A stretch of 60,000 nucleotides of DNA from Tubiluchus corallicola (GCA_030141605.1 JAQGDQ010000075.1:64001-124000); one strand, 5' to 3'. Counted from the stretch's first letter, positions 1-13,880 are shown. The notes: generated from the sequence alone by a model not told the origin. Numbers and translations are program-made.

Positions 1-514
1 AGGGTGTGATTGACGCTTTTACATCCTTTTCTCTTCTTGTCCTGTTAACTAAAATCATTTCTCTTTTAGTACAGTTCACCGGAAGTCTAGAGTACATAAT
101 TATGCAAAAAGTAATTAAAGAGCGCATCTGAAAATATGTTGTAAATAATATTTTTCGTGTGTTTCATCTGTCATGATTATTGACATTTACACAAGGTTTG
201 TTTTACAAACTGTATAAATCTGTTGTTCACCTTATAATTTTACAGCACGGACTTACAGTACTTCTTTTCCTTGCCATACAGTTGTTTAATATCAATAATA
301 ACTTAATAACTACTTTGTACCACTTTTAGAGCTATTCCTTTTCACGGAAGTTTTCATTTCTTCATTTTTATAAATCCATTCAGCGGAATATATAACGAGC
401 TATATACTGTGTGTTTCAACGAAAATAGTTTCACTTCCTTATTCGATTGAAGGTGAAATCAATTGGTTGATTTTAATGAAATCTAACGAGATAAAAGTTT
501 CTCTTCTACAAAGG

Positions 515-578
515 CATCTTGTTCCTCAAGCTTTTGCGTACTTCTATGAAGACATCTTGTTCCTCAAGCTTTTGCGTA
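515..578. repeat. Short tandem repeat, 38-bp period
   Basis: The 26-mer that starts CATCTTGTTCCTCAAGC occurs exactly at 515-540 and again at 553-578, giving about 1.7 copies of a 38-bp unit. Confidence 0.8.
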
Positions 579-1060
579 ATTGGTATAGGATATTAGCCAT
601 GTTATACTATAACTATAAAAAATATACTAATGAAATGGAGAAAACAGAGATAGTTACCTTTTAATCGTCTACTGGTATCATTTTTGATTTGGTACGATGT
701 TCATTATATTTATTTTTTTCTTCATTCCATTTCAAACCCATCCAATTACATTCGGGGAGAATTATTTACTAGTTGAAATATTGTTTTATTAGTTGAAATA
801 TAACTCAGTTTGTTTGTACACGTGCTTTGTATGTTCGAGCAAAAATTGTAAAAAGAAAATGGATCCGATTGAAATACACAGGAGTATTATTCATTTCTTG
901 TTATTTGAGGTTAAATTAACTTCTCTTAAAACATTGTACCAAGACAAGTAGCAAAAAAAATGTGCAATGTGGGGTTTTGGAAACATACAATGGATTGTTA
1001 AGAATTTCTTTTTTTGAATAGTTTTTCACGTAATATATGAATCGAGTATCCAGGTTTCTC

Positions 1061-1333
1061 TCACTTGGGCCTGATCAGTTTTTCCCCATTGCAGCCTATA
1101 GTTCGCACGTACATCTGCGTGCGCTCTACTTTTTCTATAGAACATACTGTTACCGCCATATTCAGATTCTTCAATGAAAGTCGGCTTTCATAAAAGCTTG
1201 TGACAGTTTCTCCATTCTTGTCTCTGGCAATGGCTTTCATTGTGCGGACACCCAACGCGACTTTCCGTTCAAACTCAAAGGAAAATCTGACAGGCTTTGT
1301 GTTCAGTAAATGCTTGGGAATGCAGATTGGCAT
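1061..1333 (-). CDS. Hypothetical 90-codon ORF, unrecognised
   Basis: The minus strand carries an ATG-initiated frame of 90 codons, beginning MPICIPKHLLNTKPVRFSFE, with an in-frame stop upstream of the ATG. The base composition is more GC-rich than the neighbouring sequence and the codons look protein-like (VRTMKAIARDKNGETVTSFY). No domain, signal peptide or membrane segment is recognised. It could be a fragment of a mobile element, a small gene or chance; a plus-strand frame of similar length overlaps it. Low confidence. Confidence 0.2.
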   Translation of the reverse strand: MPICIPKHLLNTKPVRFSFEFERKVALGVRTMKAIARDKNGETVTSFYESRLSLKNLNMAVTVCSIEKVERTQMYVRTIGCNGEKLIRPK

Positions 1334-2990
1334 TGTCCCCTACCTGCTAGTCAACGCCGAGCTGCGCATAGTCAGTTTTGCATCATATAATTTTGATAAA
1401 ATTGTGCAAAAAGTGGATGGAAGCAAGAAGCGAGGCAGCACCTGGTATGGAGGATTTGGGGCTCAGCATGAAGCCTCTATTGTTAGGAATCGTACCACTA
1501 TAAAGTGACTCTGCGCGTCTTTGGTTAGTTGTGGTGTCCGCGTAGGCAAGTTCTATTGAATAAGATAAAAAAATTTGCTAAAGAGTTTTTGCTTATCGGA
1601 TATATAATTTTTTACTTCAGTTTGTGAAGTTGGAATAAGACAACATCGCAACTTACTGTTTACATACCTGACCATGATCATACAACGAAAATGATTTCAA
1701 AACTAATTAGCTTTTAATCACGTCGAAGTGTCGGGTTATATCCTTACTAAACGAAAAAGAAAACTAAAATGAAAAGAAGATAGCAACAGGTACAAAGAGG
1801 AAAACAGACAATGTTGAAATTTGGAAACAAAGTTGAAAAAATACGCATGTAATTTCCTGAATTTATACTTGGAGTGATTCTGTGCTAAAAAGAAAAATAT
1901 GCACTGTGTGACACGTGCAATATAGTTTCACTTAAAGTTTGAAAAAGTGCGTATGTGAATAATGAATTCTTAGGTAATCTATGTTCTTCCTTAAGCTAGC
2001 ACTAATTGACAATTTGTAATAGTTTTTGCATTATCACGGTCAATGTTTTTAAAAGCAAATGAACAATTTTACTATTACTATTACTAAGCGGCCAAAGGAT
2101 TGCTGAACTTCTAAAACGTACAAACAGAGTACAAAATAGTTGCTAAAACTTTTCAGTTTGTCCACTTATATCAGTCTCAGAATATGTCGCTGTAGGCCTA
2201 CTTTATGATTAGCACCAATTTTCAGTTCTGGCTTTTACTGATTCTTTGCACCATGTTTGCTGTTTAAGTAAGCCCTCTGTCATGGTTCGCCCGAGTTTAC
2301 CACGCTCCATGTCACACAGAGAGCTTTTGATATTTTTTCATCTCAGAAGATTTGGTTGGCCAAGTTAATAGAAGCAAAGCGAGGATTAATAGCACAACTG
2401 AATGACCATGTCTCTTATTATTATTATCCGCTCAGCTTCCGCGCTGCACAAAGATACGCGATTTTCGCCCTCCATTCTTTCGCCTCAGCCGAGAGTGGAT
2501 GACAATAAGCGGGGAAAATTGGAGATTGAATGGCGAATAAATGCCCGCCAGTGACGAGAATATTAAATTTACCATATGTCCTTGTCGTCCGTAGTTATGA
2601 AAGGCTTTTCTTTCGCAAGCCCTGATTAGCATTTTCTCTGTAGTTATGTGTCATGTGCGTGAAACTTCGGGATTAGTCGCACAGGGGGCGCATCGAGCGC
2701 AAGGTGCATGAGTTTAAAAAGTATCATAATAAATTATAGTCTTTGGACTTTTGCACAACATTGCATAGTTTATTAAATTAACTTCTTTGGAGAATCGTGC
2801 TTCCAGCTTAATATCTGGATATTCTTTTAAAGCATGAACTACATTAAGGTTTTCGGGAGCTGTATTAAGGCAACAACAAAAAATACCAATATTAGAAACA
2901 CACAGTAATCACCAAAACCAAACTAGTCTTTTTAAGGTGTTTTATGCTGATGAATATCATATACAGATGCATATTTTTAACGTTTGTAAT

Positions 2991-3015
2991 ACACACCCGC
3001 ACACACACACACGCA

Positions 3016-3063
<48 letters not shown>
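2991..3063. repeat. (CA)n/(CGCA)n microsatellite
   Basis: About 73 bp of CA dinucleotides interrupted by a CGCA block at 3012-3034. It encodes only low-complexity Cys/Val runs on the minus strand, which are not a gene. Confidence 0.97.
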
Positions 3064-3067
<4 letters not shown>

Positions 3068-3682
3068 TGACTTAATATGACTGTTTGAATATACCAAATG
3101 GTGCTTGCCGTTATATTTTTCTTTGTGGAAATAATGCTTCATTATGTTTATAGCACTTTACACTTATTCAGTTCAGAAAGCCAATCTATAAGAGCTGAAT
3201 ATACACCTTATCGTCTACACATCATTAATAGCCTATAAGATTTCAGCCTTTATGAAAGAAGGGCTTTCAGCTGATTTCCAAAGTCGTTTTTCCGACTCAA
3301 GACACAAACTCGTATACTGATAATGAGTGGCCTGCGCTCCTATACACGCTCACATCCTGCCCGTTGCTTCCAGCTGCTGTGTCTATTCACATTGCGGTTG
3401 GCCTAATAGAGATAATTAGAAGTCCTACTGGGCGTCTTACTTCGCGCAACTTTTTACCTTTTATGTCACGAAGTCTCGGGTTCATAGAAATCTCGCAGAA
3501 CCGATCATTTGCTGAACTGATAACAACGAGCTGAAGCAGATATGTATCCAGCCGATCTTTTTGAGGTTGGTAACCTCAGTGGTCTGTACGACCCCGGCCG
3601 GAAGTCCCTTTTTAGACACCCTCCGTAGAGATTATTTTGACCACTGACTACACCGCCAAAAAATAGCTAAAGTCTTTTGTAA

Positions 3683-4138
3683 GATTCTTTCTTTCTCCCC
3701 CTTTTTCTCTTACACACACTCACTTTTTCTCTCTCTTCTCTGCCTTTCTTCCTTCTCTTTGTTTCTTATCGCTAATTCTCCCTTTCTCTTTATTTCTCTT
3801 TCGCCGCTCTGTCTGTCCTTTTTTCTCTGTTAGTTTTTCACATTCTATCTCTCTCTCTCTCTCTCTCGCTCTCTCTCTCTTTCTTTTTCTTTTTCTCTGC
3901 CTATCTCCCCCTCTCTTTGCTTCTTTCTTGCTCTCTCTGTCTTCTTTCTGTCTTCCCCTTTCCTTCTCTTTCTTCCCCTTTCTCTCTCTTTTTCCCGCCC
4001 TTCTTTCTTTTTTTTCTCATCTTTTCCCTTCTTTTTGGTTTTTCTGTTTCCCTCTCTATTTGTTTCTGTCTCGTTCTTTCTGCCCTTTTTCTCTCTTTCT
4101 CTTTCCTCTGTTTTCCCACTCTCTCGCTGTCTTTCCTA
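3683..4138. repeat. Polypyrimidine tract (CT/TTC-rich), about 455 bp
   Basis: The plus strand is almost entirely C and T for about 455 bp, including (CT)n near 3847-3880. Apparent ORFs here are Ser/Leu/Phe-rich or Arg/Lys/Glu-rich low-complexity shadows. Confidence 0.95.
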
Positions 4139-4405
4139 GATGCTTCACAAGATGTGGGAGTCTTCATATCGGATGCCTCCTGATAAGCTTGGAGCAAAGT
4201 TCTGCTGCTATTGTAGCTGAGGGGATTTATTCATTGTGAGGCGGAGAGGAAGAAATGTTATGAGTGCATTTGCTCGTACAAAAGCCTCGGTGTTTATCAT
4301 GTATGCGTATTCAACTTGCAATCAACGCAGCTGTGCGATGTTGCCCTGGGCCACATAGAGGGGCTTGAATATTAGAGGACTACCTGGAAACCATATAACG
4401 GTTTC

Positions 4406-4481
4406 GAGAGGGGAGGGAGAGAGAGCGTGTGAGAGAGAGAGAGGGAGAGAGCAGAGAGAGAGAAAGAGAGAGAGGGGGAGG

Positions 4482-4532
<51 letters not shown>

Positions 4533-4546
4533 TAAAGAGAGAGAAA
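4406..4546. repeat. Polypurine (GA)n tract, about 140 bp
   Basis: Nearly pure A/G on the plus strand with a clean (GA)n core at about 4488-4530. It lies about 270 bp from the polypyrimidine tract and is complementary to it in composition. Confidence 0.95.
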
Positions 4547-7458
4547 TATCAGTGGCTCATGAAAACCGCAGGCTTGTTAAAACACGCATTGATTTAAGAT
4601 AGTTACCAGTAGTTGTTGAAAATGTAAAACTAACTTTCAAACAGGCTTTACACAAGCACGAAGTTAAAATCGAAAGTGAGACTACACTTAAAGCGCAGTG
4701 CTGTATTTTGTTATTATCATGTAGTTAATTTTCTTTTATTTTTCATGTTTTAATAGCTTCAGCTATTGTGCCAAATTACATTGTATGTTATCGTAAGAAT
4801 CAAAGTTTGACATAATGTATTTTAAGGACACTAATAACCTCTCTGGTCAACAGCTGTTTAGTAAAGAAGTAATTACATTTTTGTGAATTGAAGATAGTGA
4901 CGAGTGCCTGATGGAAATAATGTTTTTTTGGTGTTACAATAATATGGCTAAGTATTTATTTTGCGATGATAAATTTCATGTGTTTTTTTGTCCGACTAGC
5001 CTCAATTTTTTTCATCTGTCTGGTGACATAAATTTAAAGCTAGAGTACCTTTAATGGAAGAGCAACAATACTGCTAAACTTATGTAAAATATAGAGTGTA
5101 ATTACATAACTTTTGTCTGTAATCTTATCAATGAACTTATCATTAAACTTATATAGTTCTATACGATTAAACTATTTCCAACTTTCTATAACTTGGCAAT
5201 TTTGACGCCACCTCGGTATATACTTAGTGTCAAGTTTATAGTTTATATTATTTTTCGCCTAAATTATTTTTCTCAGTAAAACTATCAACATATAGTCAAT
5301 AAATTCAATCTAGTGTAGTATAAAACTACTTCTAATTTTCATACCTCGACCTATTTTATCGTATGAATATCATTGGTGACACTTTCTATGACAAACTGTT
5401 TGTAGTGTGTAAACACAGAAAAGCTCTTCAAGTCTAGCAAAATGAGGAAGTACCACGCAACCGAGGAAGCAGATTTCTAGTTTAGCTAAGATTATTTATT
5501 AGAAAAAAACTTCTGACATTTGAAACCCACCACTTTGACTTTGACATTCCGGTGCACGACAGGGCAATTTGCGCTCCGCTGAAACTGTCATCCACTCGCT
5601 ACAAACACGTTTTTGCATTTTAGCAAGGATGGTCATTTCGCATTTTATGTGCGATATAGATCGTGCGATGCTGAGTGCAGAACGATGTACCGGACAGGTA
5701 ATTGTTAGTTAAGTACAGGTAAAGTGCATTGCAGCAGCGATTGCTTCCGATTCGCAAATGGCTTTTATCAATTTATCATTCACGCTTCGCTCATATAGTT
5801 GGCTGTGATTGTCCGAACGCAACCATAATGTCTATACCTGCGTTATCATAATGGTTATGGATCTTTGGCTAGTGTGATTATCGGCAGTCGTAAATCGACG
5901 GTCGATATTTTTACCTGTGGTGAGCGCATTGATTCAGGTGTATGCGGCTAATGCAGGATATTTTAACACAGATTTCCGATTTCCATTTTAAATGCACGCA
6001 TTGCTCGAGCCAACCCTTCCCAAAATGCAACTGTGAAAAGGTCAGCTCGGCTTTAATCCATTTTTATTTAGCTTACTTATCTGCAAAATGCATACATAGA
6101 TTAAAATTATAATAATCTACAATCACATTATGTGGACTGCATTCGTTATTAACATTTGTAGGTCCAAAAACAAGGACAATGCAATGATACACAACGAAAC
6201 ATGATAAAAATAATTTTAGCCTGGCGTTATCTTGTCTTTTTCATATTTTTAGATTTTCAAATTTTCATCGTTTTATATTTGTTTATTATTTCGTGTACCT
6301 CATTTTTTTAATATATATTTTTACACTACAATTTTAGGTTTAACCACTGTAGTAAGATACTGTGTTCACGTGCAGCTATTCATTAGTAAAAAAGTTAACT
6401 TTCATTACTAATCTTTCCAAGACTTCTATAAGTGTTCCAGAACATCTTTTATGTGTATATATACATTTATTTTAATTTCGTGAACAAGGGTAAGTAGGAG
6501 CAAAGAAGGTCAGGGGACAAGGAGGGAGGGATTATTAATCTCAAAATAGACTAATCTTAGGCGTCTGCTGTTACGTAGTTAGGTTGTTGCTGTTGTTTGT
6601 TAGAACTTTCAGGTGTGGTGATCATTGGCGAGTGATTTTATTGTGATTTTTATCATGTTTTATGAACATTTTGCAAGTTACTCATGTGGGGTGTTTTGAA
6701 GTAATCACAAACTTTTATTTTAAATTCAACATTACAAAAGAAGTGAAAGACATGGCGATTTCTTCGCTTCCAATGAGTAGACTCAAAACGTGCTCAATTT
6801 CTGATTGGCTGACCTACTAAATGCATATAACGAAGCCAAGTTTACAGGCAATTCTAAATAAGTTCAACCTTAGATTAAAGGGCAAGCAGAGAGAAGTCTT
6901 CCGAACATGGGGTAATATCTCCATTATGTTTTTCGTTTTAAGTTGAATGTTATTTAGTAACGCATTTATTGTAGGCCTGTAAAATGATTTTCACTTATAC
7001 CTGATGAAGACAGACTACGCCGAAATATAATGTCCTAATATGTTTTTACACCCTGATAATCTAAATAGGTAAGTACAGTAAGAACATTCTTGTTGATATT
7101 AAAAGTAAGGTTAGTATCTTAAAAGAAGGTTTGCGTGAAAATATAAGCTACTAGACCGTGATGTTCTTGAGTCACGTGATGTCGAATGTATTATTAAGTA
7201 AGTATGTGATTCTTAGAGGCGCCTTCTCTAGACGTATTTTTATTGACTGTATATGTTTTTTTATGTAAATGCTTTCTGTAGCGTGTTTTTAATTTTAATG
7301 TGCGTCATGTAATTCTTGAATTCATCTATAAATATAAATATAATAAGCAGTATTCAAATAAAGTACACTATTCTGGGTGGTGGTAATATACCTTATCTTA
7401 GTATTGATATGATATGTGAATTCATGATCTATTTATTAAACAGGATTAATAACATAGC

Positions 7459-7505
<47 letters not shown>

Positions 7506-10500
7506 GTATGGATGATATGTGAATTTATGATTTATTTATTAAACAGGGCCTATATTCTGTGTAAATTAAATAAATAAATCCAGTCTACAGCGCATATACT
7601 ACTAGGCAAAAGACAATTAATTTATATAGTGCCTAGGCCTAGGTGCATTTGTAATAGCCCTAGGTATTAACAGACAAATTGTAAGCGAACTGCATTTATT
7701 ATTGTAAAAGAGCAAGCTGCAGGCTGTCCTATGCGTGAGACTAGAGAACATGCAATAGGATATTATATTGTGTGTGATCATTAGAATCGGGATCAGCTTC
7801 ATTAATACCTAATTAGCTAGTCATTATTACCCGATGTCACGAGACAACCTTATATAGAAATTGGGCACTCTGATCTTGGTCACACCTGTAATTGTGAACG
7901 CGGCTGCCATAAACACAATTGACAACGTCTGTAAGGCATGTTCTTGCGTCTTAGTTTATTGTTGAACCACTAGGGGCGTTTTCAACGTTCTCCTAGAATT
8001 TTCAGTGACACCTGTGCTATGCACAGTAATAAATTTGCGAATGAATAAATGATGCAAGAACATAAAGTACTGATCTCCAGTGTGGTCCATTTATTACTAA
8101 TTTTATATAATTTCGCTAAAACTGCGAAAACCGTATTTGATAAAAAAATCACACGCATTTGACGTAACTTAACAGGAGTCGAACCTTGAACTTTTATTGC
8201 AATGCGAGCGGCTTAGTTTCAAATCGCCTAAAGATGCACCGTGGAGACATTCAAAACGTATGCATGGAAAACTTTTGATATATTACGCATCAACTATTAT
8301 ATTGTGAACAAAACACTAAGGAAGTCCAAGTTATTGAGCCTCTGCTTGAATGTCTTTGATGAAGCCCGCATCGCCACTTGGTCACGTAGATGTGGCATAA
8401 TGATGGGTTAGTGATGATGATTGGCTGATAACTGCAACGAAACGCAGTATGAAGCCAATTAAAACCTAAGAAAGAAAGGAAAATTCGCTTCATTGTCACC
8501 TTTGACTTACGCTTTCGTATATCAAGAGCGCCTTTTCTGCGAAATTAATCACTTCATATACCAAATTGGAATTAGTTTTATTGGTAGGTCAGCGTCGATA
8601 GAGCAATAATGATTGCTGTAACTGGACTGTCCATAATTTAGCCACTCTTGTTTCCATGATACACTACTAAACTTAAACAGCCGTATCATTTGAGGAGTGA
8701 ACTTATCTTGAAGCATAAAAATAAGCAGCTGATGGAGAGAAAGGCTACTCTTTCGATAAACAATTAAAGCAATGTTTGAGTGTCACGTTACTCAACTTAT
8801 GTATGTGTTAAATTACTCTCAAGTTAAACTTTTTGGTTTCTTTATTTGAGCACTATGTTGTGCTCAGTTTGAACATTAAGTTATTTGGTTTGACCAGAGC
8901 TTCTCAGTTTGGGTATAATTTGTCGTTTACCCAAACGTTAAACTGCTTAAACGTTAATTGCGCTTCACTTATACTAGGCTATTCAGTCTGAGTACAATAT
9001 TTCGATTTTTGCGTGTTGTGTCTAGTTTAAGTATTATATTTTGCTTTTTTGGAGAGTTAAGCTACTAATTTCAGTACCAACTAAAGTTATTATGCGTGCA
9101 GAATTTCCATATCAGGGGTTAACTCATTTATTCTGAATAATATTATACTCTGTGAAGAAACTTTATAATTCCCTAACATCAGGTATGTATAGTACTTTGA
9201 TGATAGCAAAGAGTGTAATCAGTCATTTAATTACTTCTGGCAACTTCCTCGTTACCAGGTTTCTGGCAACTTGTCCACACAAGCAAGTAACATTGGCGGT
9301 GATAGCAGTAATTGGACTCTGTTCACGAGTTGGAAACACGCTTAACAGTAAATTACACTTCGCCGGTTTTATGTCCCACGTCATTGTCCCAGTACAGTTT
9401 ACGATGTACTTTTGTCTCGAATTGCCCACATCAATTGTCTTTTAATTGCCTCCATCAGTAGATACTGTGTTTACCAGGTAAATTAAGTAATTTCGTTATA
9501 TGGCTTTCCTCGTTTGGTGAGAACCCTATCACTTCATTGCAAACTTATGTTACCTTATAGTGGTCATTAGACATTGGTAATAATCTGTTTTTGAGTTTCC
9601 AATATCGTTGAAATTATGTAGCGAGACTCTATTACAAAACATCAACTAATTTAAGTAAATTGTTACGAATTTTGTGACCAACTACGTTTGTTGCTTGTGC
9701 ATGTTTGTGTTTCCACTTGAAATATTTCAATAATTAGTTAAGACGGTTTTATTTATCCAAAAAGGACTTCGCTGGCTCGATGATTTTTATCTAATTTTTA
9801 AATTCACCATGTAGCAAAAGTAAAAATTAATAGATGCAATGCATTAAGGACATCTGAAATAGACTTTGTTTCGCGAATATTGAGTACTTCAATATTGGTG
9901 TCACATTAATCTGTGCCACGACGAATAACTCGTGACACGGTCTACACGAGCATTTACATTTCGTTATAACTGCTTTAGCGAATAGTGAACCATTTTAAAC
10001 AGTTTGACTACGATGAAAAATTTGGCAAATATTGTTAAGACACTTTAACACTGTTCTTAATTAATATGTTAGTCGGTTTTAATGACCTGTAGGGTGTCTC
10101 AAAACTCTGTTGATAGATTTGGCCTTTATTGGCGTTAAAATGTAAAATGAAAGGTGCCACAACAACAATCTAATACTATGCATATAACTTTTATAACAAG
10201 TCTATTAGTTGCTTGACTCTTCAGCATTAACCATGAAGAAAAGAAACAAAACTACCATAAACAGAAACGTGATCAAAGAAATAAAAGAAAATTAAGAAAA
10301 AACGATATGTGTAATTTGCTTTTTCTGAAAAAGAAACATATAAACGAAATTTAATACTCAATACTTAGAATGTTTTGTAAATTAAAAGTACAGAAATTGA
10401 AAAAATTCGGATAATCTCTTTGCAAGATTATTGTTTAACTGTGAGCCAACACTGCCTTCAATAAACTCTATACATTGCCGTAAGTTACATAACATTCTAC

Positions 10501-13482
10501 AACAGACAGCAGTTACGCGTTACTCTAATCACCATTATAGGCAAATTGCATGGTTAAAAGTCAAAGTTAACAATTTTATGACGAGGGGACAAAGTGGCTG
10601 ATCTCTAGAGGAGGGGTGTTCAGATTTTAAGTAAAAGTGTATAATGTGTTGCATTTTAATCAATAAACTGTGCAAAATTTTAATCAGATCAATGTGCTGT
10701 GCACACCATGTTTGAAATTTAGATTTTTACATGCATAATTTGATCAATTTCTTGGCGAGGGTGTTCCGTAGGAAAAAGGGAGACTCGAAGAGAGCCGAGC
10801 AGAGAGAGTTTACAACTTGCTGCCGGGTGTTCCACTTGAAGTGTGCTGGCCCTGGTAACCTACTGTTCACGGGGTCATCACACACGTTGATTACAAAGTA
10901 ATGTCTGTAGTTATGTTTACGTTGGATACTTGCTCATTATTGCCGCACGAAAGACAGTTAAAACAAAGTAAAGCAACATCTTGCATGGGTGTAGCTAGCG
11001 CATGCGCGTGACTTGAACTGACCAAGTTCTATTAACTGTATAAGTTCTGTATAAGTAACTGTAGAAGTTCATTGTAAATTATTTTTTCTGTAAATTTTAT
11101 GTGTACATGTACTACGTGTTCTATGAACTTTTAGTTCGAAATATAATTTTACTTACTGACTGATTGCAATTTCACTGTTTTTCATTTTTCTGACTTAATT
11201 ACGATACTAATTCTGTGTTTTTTGCAAAGTAACCCTGGCATTTGGCACTTACAGATTCAAAGTAACTTATTTTTTTTGATTCTGATATGACACAACTCTG
11301 TAGATACTTACTTAGCATGTTAGGACATATACCCCTACCTAATAATCTTTGTTAAAAATAATTTCAAGTATACCAACTTAGTATATGTATTACGTATTAT
11401 CACCTGTTACTAGTATCTCGTATCACGTACATCAGACCTCAAATAGAATCTTAATCTATTTCAGAAAAAACTACAATTTACTTTTTTAATTCAGAAAAAC
11501 TGTGCAATTTATAGGATCTAGCCTGCTTGTTATAATTTTTGCTGGCTGCTAAAGGCTAACAACTTTAATGTGTTTTGCCGTCTTGTGAAACAGAACGTAC
11601 CAATCGGTTTTAGATAAATTTATTAACCTGTGTCAATTATATACTGTGTAATGATGATTATCCTATCGCACGTTACACTATACTTTCTGGGACGTCAACA
11701 ACCATCTTAGTCAACTCGTTAGGTTACTCCCCTGCGGTCGTGTTTTCTAACAAGATAAATGTCGCCGAGTGTTTAGTTCTTATTTAAGAAAATTGCTAAG
11801 GCTGCTAACGATGCTATTAGCTTACATCTTTAACTTGCTTGCAAATTGTACGCCGCAGTTAGCTAAAAAACTTAAATCGATTTCATGATAAATATTGATA
11901 TCTTTTCTTAATGTTCGCCTATATAGAAATTAATCTGCATGCAGTTTAAACATTTTGTAGATCAAAGGCCTTGTGTCGAACTTACTTCGTATTTCGTTAC
12001 ACTCAGGTGCCATGCTGCCAGAGTTTAACTTTGCAATTTTATTTCATCCGTTTGTAAATGTATGATGCTTATGTCTTTTTACAGAAATTATACAGGAAAG
12101 CAATTATTAGTTTAATCGACAGCAAAATATTAGGCCTTATATTATGTGCTTTGAATATTTATTTGGCAGTAATTATGTGAGCCTACAAATATTTGGCATT
12201 GGACTTGCTATGATACTTATACATCTAGTATTCGTAAGCAGACACATTGTTTAAGAAGTCTGAGTGGTATTGCCTCCAGTGATGTATGCAAGACGTTTGT
12301 AAGACGGAATGTAGTCAACACTCACATCCTTGGCCATACAGATTTTTTTATAAGACAGGTTAATTAATTAACTAAGTGAACCCAGACCGTTACCTAATTG
12401 TCGCTCTACTCTGTAAAATTTACAATAAGATATAATTTATGCTGTCTGTTTGTGGTCAATAAACGATTGAAATTCAAATGACTGCGGGGTAAAAGTTCAG
12501 CAGATCACCGACGTGTAACACCATCATTGTCATGTATGCCGGATTAGTGATCAGCGTGGTGATTTCTTGTCACTCTCTTGCGAAAGTGTCATTGACACAG
12601 TGACATAGTGACGGCCTAAAGTTGTCTTATGGGTCAAATATGTTTGGCTATGTTACTGTCATCATCAAGTAACCTTAGTGGCACACATGTCATGCACAGT
12701 AGTTATATGTTGCTGTCAACTTCGTTGTTGCTTTCGATAGTCTAGTTTTACGCTTGTCCCACAGACGTGTTTTGTTTGTCAGCTGTGATGTTCTAATAAT
12801 TGTTTTCTGTGGTATTATCAGTGACCTTTCGGTGGTAGTGTTGAAATTTTGGGCCATATTTGTAATGTTCCTGTCGTTGTTGATTTTTTTCTAAAGGTTT
12901 TTTGCGACCAGCTTCTATTGATTTTGGAATGGTGGTCTTAGCTGCAAATTTTGATCTTGGATTTTCGGGATATCTCTCTTAGAATGATATGAACATGCGA
13001 ACATGAACACGGAGACATGAACATGGCAGAAAAATATGTGAGCGAAGGTGCTACAAAGCGCAGTGACTGATTTAAGTATAAGTGGTTGCTAAAAAAAGTC
13101 ACGGTGGATGGCAACTTTGGGAAGGTTCAAGAGAATCCAAAAAAGGAAGTTAAAAGAATTGAACACTAGTAACAGAATAATTTAAAATGAGGGTAAGTAA
13201 AAAACAAAGCTCTTAAATGTGGTGCTTTATGATTTTGCCTTGACCAAATAGCTCAATTATTATGACACTATTAGAAGGCATCGTATTCGTTTTATATAAT
13301 TCTTTTTCGTTAAAATACAGTGTTGCCATGATTGGAAAGAAAATGTTTACCACACATTGCTTTCCGTTACGCACAATGATCAACAGGAAGAGTTGAAACC
13401 CTAATGCCCCAGACCCAGGCCACTCACACTCGTCTACGCAGCAAGTTCCCGCAACATAATTTATCAGCGTCTTTGTCCTGGG
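4547..13482. other. Non-coding, AT-rich, no supported gene
   Basis: All frames are short and stop-rich. Contents seen are the 7411-7547 duplication, a TAGGCCTA at 7634-7641, and a retroposon-tail-like GGTCAATAAACGATTGAAAT near 12455. It could hide short upstream exons of Prdm3/16 that I cannot recognise by eye. Confidence 0.5.
7411..7547. repeat. 34-bp direct repeats flanking a CT/TA microsatellite
   Basis: GATATGTGAATTCATGATCT and the rest of a 34-mer ending in AAACAGG occur at 7411-7444 and 7514-7547 with two C/T differences. Between them lie (CT)n and (TA)n at about 7457-7505. It looks like a 103-bp tandem duplication unit with a microsatellite inside. Confidence 0.85.
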
Positions 13483-13700
13483 TTGGGTGGCCGAGTGGTA
13501 AAGATTTCGGACTGCAAGCACGCAGTCTTGAGTTTGACACTTGCGACTGCTAACGCCAGGGCGTATACCCTATAGGCTATATACCCTAGGTATGTTGCGT
13601 CCTTACCTGTAATGTTTCAAGTAAAACTCGATAAATAGCTTTTAGTGCTAATGATGTCTGTTAAATGAGCGACTGTAAATAAATGTTGTATTTGTCTTTG
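13483..13700 (+). mobile_element. tRNA-derived SINE-like element
   Basis: The 5' part contains a good RNA polymerase III A box, TGGCCGAGTGG (13488-13498), and 33 bp further a degenerate B box, AGTTTGACAC (13531-13540). This resembles the head of a tRNA with GGTGGCCGAGTGGT. The tail region ends near GTAAATAAATGTTGTATTTG. The cloverleaf is not intact, so it is not a functional tRNA gene. The 3' boundary is approximate and no target duplication was identified. Confidence 0.45.
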
Positions 13701-13880
13701 TCCTATTTATTTTGTTTTCTTCTGGAAAATTAAACGCCTGTTGGTCTTATCGCTTGCGCGGGTTCTGTGCGCTCTGAGAAGTAAGAAATGCAAGAACAAC
13801 AGAAAAAAGAAAAGCTCACATTCAAGACTGTGAATGCAGGCTCAAGGTACTGAAAAACGCTGTGTTTGAATATGTGCGTC

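Larger units (their letters stand above)
1..2990. other. Non-coding, AT-rich; nothing firm
   Basis: Apart from the 38-bp repeat at 515 and the uncertain ORF at 1061-1333, I see no gene. A TAGGCCTA palindrome lies at 2193-2200. The stretch may be intergenic or an upstream intron of Prdm3/16. Confidence 0.5.

Noticed and set aside
3901-4239. Long frames on both strands (Arg/Lys/Glu-rich and Ser/Leu/Phe-rich)
   Set aside because: They are translations of the CT/GA low-complexity tract and show no domain or codon signal.
12841-12870. TTTGGGCCATAT, which could encode the FGPY motif expected early in a PR domain
   Set aside because: That frame has stop codons immediately on both sides, so it cannot be the missing exon.
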